Assembly (NCBI GenBank): GCA_964035795.1
Contig: OZ038320.1
Location: 4,713,896-4,777,895 of the forward strand
Source of the DNA: Pterobdella sp. o SKG-2022
Taxonomy: Eukaryota > Annelida > Clitellata > Hirudinida > Piscicolidae
DNA: 64,000 bases
Direction of reading: 5' to 3'
The notes under the pieces were generated by a model. That model saw nothing but the letters and a program-made list of their open reading frames with translations. It had not been told where the DNA came from and did not search any database. Below are positions 52,101 to 64,000 of this stretch, one piece after another. Position 1 is the stretch's first letter. Each line of letters begins with the position of its first letter. The position numbers were made by a program, and so were the translations under genes.

Positions 52101-55100
52101 GTTGTTTTTATATATTATTTTTATGTTACTAATGTTATAGTTTCTTCTATTTTTATTTTTATACTACTATAGTTATTATTGCTATTTTATTTTTTAATGA
52201 TTCTTTTATTATTATTGCTATTAATCTTCACATGTTTATTGTCAGCAAGTACACGGTCAGGCACGACCAGCTGTGGTCATGTGATGTCCTAATTACTCTT
52301 ATTCAACTGTTGTTACTTAACCAAATTTAGATTTTTTCAATAACAAAAAACTATTAATCATCTTATTAGTATTTTAACTTTTTTTAGCTTTTATATATAG
52401 ATATTTTTATTTTGTACAAGAAGAAATATGTATAAAAATTTATAGATGGACATGAACACATATATAGAAACACATGTATTCTACTTCATGTAAATACACA
52501 TAAACTCATAATAAAGTATTAAATAACTAAACACACAAAAGCATACACAACTAAACAAAATCATATATTGACATGTAGAGACATGTAGAGATACACGGGA
52601 ATACAGAAAAACTTAAGAAATAATTAAAGTGAAGACACACGTTAATTGTTTGATGACCCAATAATTAAATTGATCTAACGGGGCTTTTTTTATGGATTAT
52701 TTCAAACGATTTATCACTCAAACTTGACGTTTGCCCTCTTATTAGATATTTGCTCTTAAAATTTTCATATGATCTGTCTGTCAATTTTACTTTATTCATT
52801 TCCCATTCTTTCGTCCTATTTTATGTGTAGTTTATTGGGTATTATTCATAGGTTGTTTCTAACTTTCTTCGGATGAGTCTGTCATGTCATTTATTTCAAT
52901 TTCATTCATTGTCTTTCATTATCACTTTGAGTCTTATTCATTGGTAGACAATGCATAACAAAAGTCAACCGTTTCTACCTTCATGCTAATAAATTATTGC
53001 TGAAATTTTTAACTTATTAGTAGTACTTTTTAATTTTTATAGTTCTCAAAAGAGGAAAATTTCACCTTAAACACTGAAAATTTCGACTTTATCATGAATA
53101 ATAAGTATATTTTTTGAAAAATTGTGAAGATATACAATAAAGAAGATATTAAAAATGATTTTATCAAAAAGATTGGAAATTCTCCATTACTCAGTCTTCT
53201 CTTCAAATGATAAATTTCTTAAGAAATGCTTAGAACTTGAGATAAAACTTATTAAAAAGTTCAAATTCATGTTTTTCTAAAAATAGCAACAAAAAAATTG
53301 TTTCTGATTTAAGTAAAAATAGCTTCTATTGTAATTAGTTTTTCAAATAACGTGTGATGAAATTAATTAATCTCGTTTCAGAAGCTCTGCTGCTATTTTT
53401 AAAACAAGTTTTTCAAATAAAATTTTTAGAAGCACAAATAATACATAATATTTCTATTGAATAACACTAGAATTAATAACTTATTCAACCTTACACAAAA
53501 ACGATTCAAATAAAACACTTATTAATTCGATAATACGAAACTTTTCATAAGTTTTACTCACATCATCAAGTACCGAACTTTAATGGTTGATAATTTCAAC
53601 TCATACAAAATGTGTTATTTGAATATTAAAGTTGAATAAATAGAAAATTTTTTCACCTTCTTATCAATGTTTCATGATAGAACTGAAATCATCAAAAATT
53701 TCAGTTCGATATAATAAAAAATTGTTTCTTTATTGCTTTTGAAGAGTTTCAAATAACTGACCATTTTTAACAAATAAGCTAATAATTTGTAGATAACAAC
53801 GACAAACGACAACAAGCTAAAAATAAACCACTTGAACAAATACCCAAAGTTATTTAAGTAAGAAGATTCAGCTTGTCTTAGTATTTGATATAAGATTCAT
53901 GTATAGAATAGATTAGAATTTTTCAATACTAAGATTTTTATATTTTGGTGGAGCCTGTCAAAGGTTTTAGGTTGCCTTAATAAGTATACGTGTCTAGAAG
54001 GTTTTATGTTTGCGAAACTGCAGTTAATGAATGGATGATAAAAAACTAAAAATAGTTTTATTGTTTAAACATATAATAAATGAAAGATTGTTTAAAAATT
54101 CCAAAAATTTTTGAGTAAAATGACTTAATGAAAGAACAATAAAAAATAAAAATGAAATTTGTCTATAATAATAGCAATAAAAATAACAATAATAAATAAC
54201 AATAATAATACGAATTATAACAATAATAAATAACAATAATAATAAGAATAATAAATAACAATAATAATACGAATAATAAATAACAATAATAATACGAATA
54301 ATAGCAATAATAAATAACAATAATAATACGAATAATAACAATATAAATAACAATAATAATACGAATAATAAATAACAATAATAAATAACAATAATAAATA
54401 ACAATAATAAATAACAATAATAAATAACAATGATAAAAACAACAGCATAAAATAACAATAATAAGAATAAAAATGATAAATTAAATAAATAAAACCAACA
54501 ATAACTACTAACAATAAAAATAACACGGATAACTAATAACAAGGTTAATTTACAGAGCGCCAACGACACTTGTAAATACTTTGCATACTCGATGACTGTT
54601 GCATTGTTATCGCATCTTCATATTTTGCTTACTTTTATTTATTGAACTTTTAAACCTAAAATAATAGCGATTTGGGATCTGTTTTTATATGAAAGAACTT
54701 TCATTGTGTTTCAATTTTTTTTTAAATAAAAATAGAGTGTAAAAAATTTCATGCTTTGTTCTAATACAAAAGTGTTTAATATTGTATCATATAAAACGTC
54801 AACGTTGATGCTATTATGAATGTTATACACTTTTATATAAAATTAAATACCTTTAACCACAAAACCATGACTTCTTTATTAAATCTATTTCTCACATAGG
54901 TTTCTACTTAGCATCGAACACCGAGAAATTGACCAACAGTTTCATATGTTAATACGTCTCATTATGTGAATTCCATTAAGGTATTTCCTTGAAACACTAA
55001 TTTTAGTAATAGGTGCATAGTGCTTTTGTTTCATCATAGTAATTATAACTATTGTTTTGGGTAATTTTCCATTAGTTAGGAATGTGTGTACTGGACTTGT

Positions 55101-58100
55101 GCATGCCCGTAAGCCTGCCTGCAAGGAGTGACCGAGTGAAGCTTGTATATTTACAAGGTTCTTAAACTTTTCGAATACATTCAGTTTTTTTATTGGTAAT
55201 ATATCTTAAATACTATAAAAATCGTTTTTTTCATCACTCATTGCGGTTCTTTTTGGCTAATTAAAATATGACTCTTACTGCAAAAAATCGATAAGAAGTA
55301 AACAAAAATGTATAATTATCCCTATTCAGTTACATAGCTTCAATCGAGAGTTTCAAATATAGAAATGCCATAAGTACAAAATTTTTGAATTTTTTTTACA
55401 GAGTTAATTGCGAGTTAATTGCAGGGTACATCTTAATCTTGATTTATTTAGTTTCATTCTTTTGTACTGAATGATAAATTTCAATGTTTTAATTATATCT
55501 TTGAGAAGAATAGCATTTTTTTTTCTTTAAAAGACCCATACTACTAAAAAGAATTTTTTGATAACTGAATAACCTGTATAAATACTGAGAATTTAATTAA
55601 GAAAATATATAAATATTATATTTTAAATGTTTAAAGTGAAAATTTTAAAAAGAAATAAGTAGACTTATAAGACAACAGTGAAGATAGTAATGTATAATAA
55701 ATACAATAAACTTGTCTTGATAAGATTGGTGCGATTTTAATATAGTCTGGGTTTTTTGGATTCAAAAAGTATCTATAATTTTGTGAACAACTTTTAAACG
55801 CTATATAAATGTAACCTTCAAGAACAACATTTTTGAATAAATCCTTTCTACATTTACAAAATAATTTACTTCAAATGCATCTATTGAGATGTCCAGAACT
55901 TAATTTCGAATGTTGAAGTGGACATATTTTTTTTCAATGTTCAAACTTCTATTACTAAAAGATTGAAAAAAGGGAGTTTAGTGCATAAATTTGGTTGGTC
56001 ATATAAGAGCTTTGAACACTGTGTGAGTCTGTTTCAATTCAAACGAATTAAGAAACAAGGATTTAGAATAAAAGAACTGTTGCTTGAATTGAACTAACTA
56101 ATTTCAGTTTTTATTCTTCGAAAAATAAAAACCAATTAAATCAATAAAAAACTAATAAAAAAAACCCACCATTCAACTCTTGTATAATGATTTTCCTTTC
56201 AGTAACATCACTACAACCTTCAACAAGGTTTTGTAAAAGAATCACAAGAGATTTGATGTAGAGGTAGTCGATGTCATTAGCGAGTGAGTTTTCTTTGGGT
56301 GAACTGTAGTCTTTGGTTAAACAGGAGTTTTTTTTGGTGTAGTTTTCTTTGATTGCATAGGGGTTTTTGGTGGCGTTGCGTTCTGTTTTGCTAGTATAGG
56401 TTTTGAGCTGATTAGATTCTGACATCATACTTAAGAGCTCTTTCTCTATCCATTTGTATTTTGATTGGCATTTCTGTTGGTTGAGTGTTTATTGGTCGTT
56501 AAAAAATAGTTAGCTAATTGTTATTTATGGCTGTTAGTACTCTTTGTAAAAAATTTTCAAATATTTGAAGCAATTAACTAAAACCCTGGCCATTTCATTT
56601 GTGATTTATTATTAGTTTATTTGCTTATTTTTTTTCATTATTTTCATAATTTTTATAATATTTATTTATATTTTTTTATCAATTACCAATTTTTATTTAT
56701 TTTCATCTTAACTTCATTTTAATTAATAATTATTTTAAATTTAATAGTAATAATAATTATTATTTATTTTTTTAATTATTATTCAAATCTTGTTATAAGC
56801 ATCTTTTTTTTATTTATTTAGTTTTTATATATAATAATTTATCAATAATTTTCTGATGTTAAAAATATTCCTCATTTATTATTAACAGTTGAATGATAGA
56901 GGCTTATTAATAGATACTCATATCAGTTTCGAAGTTTCCAAAAGGCTTTTAGTAATTTTATTCATCTCAAGTTTAACCATAAGAGCTTAGTCATAATAAT
57001 GAATCATGAAGTAAATATAATGAAATTATGAAATCGAAAAATAATAAAGTAGAATAAACAAAAAAAATATAAAATAGAAAAAAAGTAGAAAAATAAGAAA
57101 AAGAACCAGAAGAGCAGCAAATCAACCAAACTGCACCACACCATATTACACCGCACCACACCAAACCATCAAACCCCCGCAAACCTCAAAGTTATTAACA
57201 ATATTAACTGCTTTCAAACGCCCTTCAACAGAACTAGTCATCAACTGATTCAATGTTTGAATGTGCTGGGTCTTTTTCACTATTTCTTCCTTGGTGTCCA
57301 TGGAGCATTCGAAGTCTGGTTCAATTGTAGAAGTGTAGAATGGTGGTTTGATATTTTAGTATGGATGAAATTAGTATTATTTCATTACTAATGATTAGTT
57401 TATGGTTTGAGGTACTTCAGTTTAACAATAACTTTAGTAACTTACTAAATGAACTACTGAAATGTTACATTGATAGCGAAAAGTTTCGTGTTTTCAATAA
57501 AAACTATTAGTGTTTATAAATCTCTCTATTAAACAACTGAAATTGATCAAAATCTTTAATTACTTGTATACTTTAATATGGAATTGATCAACATAAAGCA
57601 TAATCTTTTGGAAACAAAATGAAGTTTAATAAGAAACTAAAAGGATTTTTGAAAGTACCTCATGATTAAGATGAGGTCAAATATTGTTACTTTTATAGCA
57701 GGATTAATATAAGATTTCATAGTCTGGTTAGCTAACTGTTAACTAAAACTTATTGTTTTTTCTTCATTATAAAGAATTTTAATTGTTTTTTAAGTCTATA
57801 TGCTATGAATCCGTGAAATCTTATTGATGTAGCATTATCTTTAAAAATAACTTGATGCTATTTACCTGAAGGTTAGGATTACTGTTTTGTATATTTGAAA
57901 ATTTTTTTTACGTCGATTTATGGAAGAATTTTTGTAAATTTATTGAGCAAAATAAACAGCTATAATTTTCGATAAGTTTAGACTTATCCTAAAACATTTG
58001 CAAAAAAGTTCTTCCATAAATCGACGTAAAAATTTTTTAGAATATTATTTAAAAGTAAATTTAAGATGTCTCTAAAAAGTTGTTTTGTATAATATGTTAT

Positions 58101-59199
58101 TGTTATGGTTGTTTTTGTTGATATTATTCATTGTATCAACATTTATTTTTATGTCATTTTTGGTTGTTTTTTAATTATTGTATGTTTTACCAATCTTATA
58201 AGCATTTTTGCTATTATTTTTGTTGTTATTATTTTTAATTTTGATTTTATTATTATTGTGTCAGAGGGATTTTAATTGACCCAGTACTACAGTTAATATC
58301 GAATATGCAATTCAAATTATTCTAGTATTTATTCTATTTGATATGGTTAACTATTTGTATCATTATTATTTATTGAACTAATTATTTCAATTCAATACAA
58401 ATGTTTCACATGTTGCTGAAACGTTTAAATTTGAACTGTTTTTTGATTGGTTAATCGAAATTTTTTTCTCTATATTAATTAATCGTAGCTAGAGTTTTTA
58501 AACGTTGTGTTTTTAAGCATTGGGAGCACAATGTATATAAAATCTCAAAACGAAAACCAATAATTAAAAGCATGTAAACGTAAATGTACCAACTATAAAG
58601 GGTATGTAAAACCATAGAAACCATATAATATCAAATTAAAAAAAGCCTTTTTGATCAATTTATTTCATATTTGTAATTGAAGTTAAAAGATTTTTAGCAA
58701 AATTTTTTTGGAAGATTGTAACTGGGAAATATTCAAATTTTTATTTATAATTATTCTAAATTTTTAAACTCAATATTTTCATGATAATATCAACGTCAAA
58801 AGTGGTCACATAAATAAAAAGAAAAATGTTTATAGAATACTTGGAAACTTTTTTTTTAGATAAGAGATGAATGCATTTTTGAAACAAAATTATAATTATT
58901 AAAAGTATGATTATACCACAGTACATTAGAAATGTTGACAACGTTAAGTCTATATATGTTATCTATAACAATCATAACAATCTTGACCTCATTTTGATAA
59001 GAAACTGTTAAAAACTTTATGTGTTGGAATTAATATTAATATCATAAATTTTTCGTTATTTTCATATTCACTACAACAAAAATCTAAGAAGAAAAACCAA
59101 CCTCTGAAAAAGACCTTTTTGTATTCATCCGTCCCAAAATGCAACAGGTAATCTACACTATCCATTGCAGAAAAGTTGAAAACTTCAGAAGTGTTTGAC
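40177..59199 (-). CDS. INF2: INF2-type formin, 5' end not found
   Basis: Exons: 59199-59102, 57315-57185, 56473-56170, 48788-48659, 48209-47433, 47256-47068, 46837-46776, 46085-45985, 45536-45466, 44880-44773, 44416-44346, 43892-43772, 43523-43359, 43185-43116, 42465-42021 and 41896-40177, about 1520 residues. Formins nucleate and elongate actin filaments; INF2 also severs them. In order come an armadillo-type inhibitory (DID) region in the first five exons, a Pro-rich FH1 (47889-47945), FH2 with MKKLQWSKI, LLDGKRSLNINIFL, LLAGNFLNT and YFCEDLVTFKLDDCF (INF2-like), and a Ser/Asn-rich tail of about 720 residues. The tail is much longer than in human INF2. It holds a DAD-like DLIDLLNSS with RRRSK and a KNVKFADE motif. 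The first DID exons are missing, and exons 56170 and 48788 are out of phase, so a small exon is missing between them. Confidence 0.9.
42575..42825. mobile_element. Long near-perfect palindrome, MITE family 2
   Basis: Arms of about 98 bp (about 42606-42703 and 42715-42812) pair almost without mismatch around an 11-bp centre. Core arm words are ATTTTCGATAAGT and GATACATTTATTT. Outside the left arm, AGAGACACCTTATGTATC also recurs near 59955, and in inverted, diverged form near 58065. It lies in a formin intron between exons 43116 and 42465. The near identity of the arms suggests a recent insertion. Confidence 0.8.
45600..45754 (-). mobile_element. tRNA-derived SINE head in a formin intron
   Basis: On the minus strand it begins GGCCCGTATAGCTCAGAGGT, with a good A box, and has a B box GGGATCGATCCC (45693-45704). 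The first part resembles tRNA-Ile. It lacks a pairing 3' acceptor strand and has a broken anticodon stem, so it is not a working tRNA. It runs on into ACGTGGAACC and an unrelated body, which is how a SINE looks. Confidence 0.65.
48442..48591. mobile_element. Fold-back MITE-like element, family 1, compact copy
   Basis: Same arms as 18415-18711. The left arm ends CCACGAAGCTTTTCGTAA; the right arm is TTACGAAAAGCTTAGTGGAA, then ATAAAATAAAC, AAGTGTTTTC and ATTTGATAAT. The centre GATGAACTTACATTATCAAG is the reverse complement of the centre of the other copy. The 5' flank ATTCTTCGAGCCAAAC is shared too. It lies in a formin intron. Confidence 0.8.
48789..51840. other. Formin large intron, downstream part
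   Basis: Part of an intron of about 7.4 kb (48789-56169). It is AT-rich with no exon of the formin seen. A LINE/SINE-type tail with GGCGCTATATAAATTC lies near 51507. A small missing formin exon may be hidden here or further upstream in this intron. Confidence 0.45.
51902..52284 (+). CDS. Candidate nested two-exon frame in formin intron (weak)
   Basis: After an acceptor-like CCTTAG, the segment 51902-51967 is open from an ATG for 22 codons (MSDEDNFVNAIDIVSNDVW, then DMQ) and stops at a good donor, CAG/GTGAAT. An acceptor GTCAG at 52241-52245 leads in phase to 52246-52284, 12 codons and a stop. The joined product has 34 residues and matches nothing I know. Base composition is richer in G and C than its surroundings. 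It could be a micropeptide, exons of a larger nested gene or a pseudogene scrap. Confidence 0.15.
53503..53632. mobile_element. Diverged fold-back element, family 1
   Basis: The stretch ACGAAACTTTTCATAAG, then ACATCATCAAGT, matches the family-1 word ACGAAGCTTTTCGTAAG followed by ACATTATCAAGT. The flanks show a weak inverted repeat (ACACTTATT and AATGTGTTATTTG). Confidence 0.4.
54160..54520 (+). repeat. AT-rich minisatellite, (AATAACAATAAT)-type
   Basis: Imperfect tandem repeats built from AATAACAATAATAATACG and AATAATA. The higher-order unit is about 24-30 bp and is marked by the recurring word ATACGAATAAT. Open frames across it (54024-54569) give only Tyr/Leu/Ile runs and are not genes. Confidence 0.85.
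57898..58038. mobile_element. Fold-back MITE-like element, family 2
   Basis: Arms of about 42 bp. The left has TTTTACGTCGATTTATGG and the right has the inverted CCATAAATCGACGTAAAA, around a centre containing TTTTCGATAAGTTTAGACTT. It lies in the formin intron between exons 59102 and 57315. A possible outer end (AAGATGTCTCTAAAAAG) lies at about 58063-58079. Confidence 0.7.
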
Positions 59200-62100
59200 C
59201 TAAATATGTAACAAAAGGTTTCTAAAGAATAATTATAGTTCAATGGGGAATCTCACAAAAAAATCTACGAAAAGCAATTGAGTTTTTCAAGACACTTTTC
59301 ATAGTTAAACCTAGTTTAGATTCTGTTTGAGTAGCAAGTTTTACTAGTTTTTGACATGCAATAGTTTGAATTGCAGTAATTACTGGTTTTTATAGTTTTA
59401 AGGAAATTATCAATCGTAAAGTTCCATGTTGTTTACAGTTTACCATAAGCTTTAAAGTTGTTTGAAGTTTATACCGTAAAATAATCTGAAGCTTTAAACT
59501 TACAACCTTCTATAACTAGTTATTCTAGATCTTATAAGCAGGTGAGATAGGTTATTTATAATATAACATTATATATATGTTTCACTATATATAGTAAATG
59601 CTGTTCCATAAGAAATATATATACCTATACTGAAAAGGTATTCTACAAGCTTAGATCTATTATAAGTTATTATATGAAGTGGTATATCTTAAACCATTAT
59701 AAGAGTGGAATATAGTATGAGCATAACATAGTATGATAAAATTATAGATAACTGGGGGACATTTGTTTTGAAACAAACATTTATATAGCATTAGAAAACT
59801 ATGTATACACAATAACTGAAGGGAAATGTTTTTAAAAATAAGTCATCAAAGAAGAATTTGAGTATAGGATAAGTTATAACATTTTGCATAATATTTAGTG
59901 AAAAAATTGTTCAAATTTATTGGCATTAAAAGACATATTTTGCATGAAATTCTTTAAGGACATCTTATGTATCCTTTTCATTCAGTTTTCTTGATTTATT
60001 TTCTATATAATGAAGAAATTTTAAATACATTTATTTTTCAAACAGAAACTAAATTTTCGACAAATTAAACTTTTTTATATACGTATATAATAATATATGA
60101 TTAATACATAGCTAAAAAATTTTAATATTGATAAATACATAAAATTTTTTATATGAATTTTTCATGGTTACAAAATACAAAAAAATGCATGCTTGTATAG
60201 CCACAACAACAAACGAAACAAGTTTAAAACTAAATCAGTTAATAATGTTAATACAGAAGCAACAAACAGCAGGGAATTGTTTGGAAAAATTCGCATTTTT
60301 TTAATTATTTTTTTTGTTATATTATTATTTTTTTTATTGTAAAGAAAGTATATATAGGTTTATATAAAAGGAATTAGAGATTTGTGATGGTGAACACTAC
60401 AAAACAGCTATACAATGTTAGCTTTCACATTCACTTAAGGTCTTATTGTAGAAGAATAATAAAAATAAAAAGTAATAATATTAATAAATTTCTCAATGCT
60501 AATTTTTAACTTCTTGGGGCGAACCCACTGAAAATTGTGGTTTAATAAACTTATTTAATCTTGACCTGTTTTTCAAACATAAAAAATATTTTCCTATTAT
60601 TTTTTTATAATATTATTTTTTAAATTATTATTATTGTTATTATTCTTTTATTGATATCTTTTTTTTTGTTTTTTTCTTACAGAAAATGCAAAATTCATTG
60701 CCTTATTTATATCCTATTTCATTGTTTCATATATCAGTTTAACTATTTCTCATATTATTGTCATCACTAGTATAAGTACTAGTAACTACTACTTATATAC
60801 ATAAATCCATTATTAATCGTTAATAATCGTTTTTATGTGAGTTTTACAGCCTACCGCAGCAAACACACCCATCTTCAATAAAGCTTTCTGAGACCATTTC
60901 ATGCTTGACCTACGTATATTATCGTCACCACTCTTTTAAAGACAGTGCGTCTTTTCATTATTATACCTTTGTTCACGAAGCATTAGTGTTGATTATTTAT
61001 GATAAGTCTAAATTTTTTATAGTTAATTGTTGTTAGAATAAATTTTTAGAAATAAATTTATATGAAAAGTGTCTATTTGAAGAAAAATTGAAAGAATTAC
61101 AATAAAACAAAGCTATAAAGACGTTAAATCTTTCTATTGGCGCCGAATCTAAATTGGTTATTCAGTTTTTTTGGCATTTGGATGATTCTATTTTTTATAA
61201 TTTATTTTGCTTTTTCTTACTCAAGTGTTATTTAAACACATTGATATTTTTTTATTGGTATTGTTTAAAAGACTACAGAATAAGATATACATTGACTTAT
61301 CTATGTAAAATAAACTACTGCAGTTTAATGGTGACGTCTTGGTGTCTTAATATTCAATAAAACCCTATAAATAGTCAAAATAAAATAATAATAAGCATTT
61401 AATAAAAAATAAATTCATAATAAAAATAATAATAACAATAATTCTAATAGCAATTATTAAAATTTATTAAACTAATAATCATTCCTAGAATGCCAATAAT
61501 AATAACCTAAATAAGAAAAATAATAATAATAATTGAATAAATGCAATATTAGCGTTATTGGTGCGTTATGTCAAGCGAGGTTTAACTTTACACTGGTGCA
61601 AAATTTTTTAGTACAGAATTGTGTGTATGAATATATTTATCAATATCAGATAATTAATTTTATTCTCCTTATTGTTTTGCTTCACAAAATTTTTTTTGTT
61701 TTTCTTCATGTTATTATTTGTATTTTTTATTATCTTTTTTTAGCTAATTGCTTATTATTTTTTATTTCGGTTGTTTGCTATTTTTAATTAAGTACAGATA
61801 TTTGAAATAATGGAAAGACTATGAAATTGCCTCAAGTTCATTAATTTGCAGTGTTTGCTTACTTGTTTTTGCCACTGTTAGTTTTCCGTTGATCTGCGTG
61901 AAATATTAAAATGCAAACACTTGGAAAAATTGCTAATATTTTTCATTCAAAAGGTGATTTTGTATTAAGATTGTTTTATTCTTTAATAACTAACGTGAAA
62001 ATATGAAAAATCAAAAATACAACTGCACTAATAATGAGTGTTCCTATTGACATTATCAGGAATTTTCGCCCATTATGAATTAAGTCATCAAAGGTATGCA

Positions 62101-63616
62101 GCATTCGTATAGTTGACTGAAAGGAGAATTATTAATCTTATAGAATTTTTAAAAAAATTTAGATGGTTATTAAATAAAATTTATTACGCTCTCTTTTATA
62201 AATAAAATTTTAAATTTTTTATCACAAATAAAACAAAGATAACAGAGCGTTTATTTAATTTTTCATTATAATATGCTTTGGCATGCTACGAACATCATCT
62301 TCAGATAACTGCCTTCTGTAACTGTCTAAAAATGAAGTTCTCTTGAAGACGTGAAGTGAATCTAATAATAGCTTTGTGAAGTTTCGTTTGTATGAAATTT
62401 GTGTTTGTTTCTTACAATTGTGTTTTTCATTTTATTCTACTTTACCATGGAGTTACTAAGTTTTAACATGAAAAACTATTATTCAATAGTTAGTTTTAAA
62501 TTCAAAAATTAATTTTCTATCCAAATTTCCTCAACTATCATATTTTCCACCTAAATGGTTATGTTATTTTCACAATCTATCACAACAATCTAATGATAAA
62601 TAGTATTTGCTTATTTAAATGCCCGTACCTTGTGACAAGTTTTAATTAAGAAATCAAAATGAGCATACTTCGCAATAAAATATAAACTCACTATATACAG
62701 ACTTTTTTAATGGCTTTTAAAAGTTGTTTACTAATAGTTTTTATTGAAAAGTTGTAAACAGTACCTAGATAATATCACCATCCTCAAAAACACTTGACAG
62801 CATGAAAACAGCAGATTAAAACCCTGAAAATTCTGCATTGAAGGCCGTTTCAATTGAGAACCATTGACAGGATTAGGGTAATATATACTTGAAAATGTTA
62901 TATTGATTACGAAAAGCTTCGTATCCTAATAAACTACTAAGTGTTCTTAAATATTACTCATTTTATTGTGGCTTTTTAAAAAATCATTGGATAATGTAGT
63001 TTTTTATATTTATAGAAAAGTAGATAAATTTATATTAAGCTTATGCTTTAATGCTATTGTAATATTAAAGATTTTTTGATTGAGTATTCATTTGTAAACT
63101 TCAATATTTTATCCGAGCTTTTTGTGCTGTTTAACTTTTTGTGATTTTGTTCTAGTCTGATGATTTGCAACTAGTTTTAAAATCTAGGGTTTTTTGAAAT
63201 GCGTTTGAAGTGCAAAGATTTGTATATCACAATCCTACGTTTCCAAGTATGTTTGCTAGCCGTCTAGGTGCGAACAAGACTTTATGTTTTATTAATTCAA
63301 AAAAATTCATAAAAACTTGCTATCACAGTAGAGTCGAACAATATGAAATAATACATAAGTGGTTTAAAAGCATCGTTTTTTAGCCACTTTTAGGTGGAAG
63401 AAGTGAATAGCTCTTGGTAGACGTGTGGTAAAAGTTCAAACAATAAAAGTTATACACAAAATATGTTTGGTTTTGCAGTATAAAACATGCAAAGAAAAAG
63501 TTTTATACCAAAATTTTAAGAATCAAAGAATAGTTTTCACCGATTGATTTGCACAGTACAAAATAAAATGAGAAACAATCTACACCGAAAAATTTTTTAT
63601 AAATGCTTAAACACTA
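59200..63616. other. Region upstream of the recovered formin exons
   Basis: The first DID exons and the start codon of the formin should lie here or are too diverged to see. Weak minus-strand exon candidates with plausible splice sites occur near 62835-62782 (a frame with FNLLFSCCQ), 62323-62290 (SYRRQLSEDD) and 61907-61874. Their phases and order do not make a coherent DID, so none is called. Fragments resembling fold-back family 1 lie near 62715-62950. Confidence 0.4.
59950..60070 (+). mobile_element. Half-copy of fold-back family 2
   Basis: ACATCTTATGTATCC, AAATACATTTATTT and ACTAAATTTTCGA occur in the same order as in the left half of the palindrome at 42.6 kb, but I see no clear right arm. 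Confidence 0.5.
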
Positions 63617-64000
63617 TTATGCAACAGAATCTTTACTTTTGAGTCTTTCTTTGATTTTCCCAAAAGTCGGATTGTTATTCAACTCAGTTAGATGCAGTTG
63701 TAACTGAGCATTCATGTTGAAAATAGGGGACTTGGAACCAGTTGGTGAGGGAAAATCACGCCTCAGTTCCAGCTTGTTAGGTCTTGAGATATTAGTTGAA
63801 CCAGCTGAAAAATATTTGGGTGTTTGAACGCTACCAGAACTATAAGAAGCTTCACTTTCAAAACCATACTGATTTATTTTTTCAAATGGTTGAATAGAGC
63901 TGTTGATAAATTCATATTCCGTTTGAATTGTTGGTTTCAAAGAGGCATCAGGCACAGGTGGCTTGAAAGATTCTATTGGCCACATGCTATCTCTGGAGGC
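63617..64000 (-). CDS. Last exon of an unidentified gene, runs off the window
   Basis: The frame is open from the window edge to TAA at 63617 (about 127 residues). It is hydrophilic, rich in Ser, Pro, Asn and Lys, with segments FKPPVPDASLKP, LELRRDFPSPTGSKSP and LQLHLTELNNNPTFGKIKER. Codon use and composition contrast with the non-coding flank, which supports real coding sequence. I recognise no domain; the last part may be a short amphipathic helix. It is upstream of, and on the same strand as, the formin, but ends in its own stop and so is a separate gene. Confidence 0.6.
   Translation of the reverse strand, partial: ASRDSMWPIESFKPPVPDASLKPTIQTEYEFINSSIQPFEKINQYGFESEASYSSGSVQTPKYFSAGSTNISRPNKLELRRDFPSPTGSKSPIFNMNAQLQLHLTELNNNPTFGKIKERLKSKDSVA

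Noticed and set aside
54024..54569. 181-residue hydrophobic frame that could look like a membrane protein
   Set aside because: It is the translation of an AT-rich minisatellite, made of Tyr/Leu/Ile runs, and is open in several frames.
62282..62835. Minus-strand exon candidates for the formin N-terminus
   Set aside because: The splice sites look acceptable, but phase, order and similarity to the DID do not agree with each other.

Overview
The window is nuclear DNA of an animal. It is very AT-rich, and nearly every gene is cut into short exons with GT-AG introns, so most coding sequence was recovered by chaining exons whose phases agree. The gene set (an Even-skipped/Evx homeobox gene, Mediator subunit 24, a mitochondrial GGQ release factor, an INF2-type formin, an EF-hand/WD40 protein) is that of a bilaterian invertebrate. 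One repeat tail at about 22.3 kb resembles SINE tails I associate with molluscs and relatives. That is a weak hint, and I do not name a phylum.

Layout: 1-7.7 kb, eve on +, with a TATA/CCAAT-type promoter, a 4 kb first intron and three coding exons. 8.1 kb, tRNA-Val(UAC). 8.8-11.2 kb, ribose-5-phosphate isomerase on +, eight exons. 11.6-12.7 kb, ICT1/MRPL58 on -, six exons, convergent with RPIA. 12.9-13.6 kb, a dead LINE 3' end between the divergent ICT1 and MED24 starts. 13.7-27.5 kb, MED24 on +, 25 exons in continuous phase, with four ATCT/GATA microsatellites in its introns. 29.4-30.5 kb, an intronless ZIP metal transporter on -. 31.9-39.9 kb, a WDR49/WDR64-like EF-hand + WD40 gene on -. 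40.2-59.2 kb, an INF2-type formin on -, whose first exons were not found. 63.6-64 kb, the last exon of an unidentified gene on -, running off the window.

The neighbours are functionally unrelated: transcription (eve, MED24), pentose phosphate pathway (RPIA), mitochondrial translation (ICT1), metal transport (ZIP) and cytoskeleton (formin, and probably the ciliary-type WDR protein). Spacing is tight in places. Only about 285 bp separate the formin stop from the WDR start codon on the same strand.

The non-coding part carries two families of fold-back MITE-like repeats, a LINE remnant, two SINE-like pieces, several long microsatellites and a minisatellite. I found no convincing wholly new system. 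The items most worth a second look are the ZIP transporter with a changed metal site, the formin tail with DAD-like and PP1-docking-like motifs, the coding-like island inside the large formin intron, and the two fold-back repeat families.
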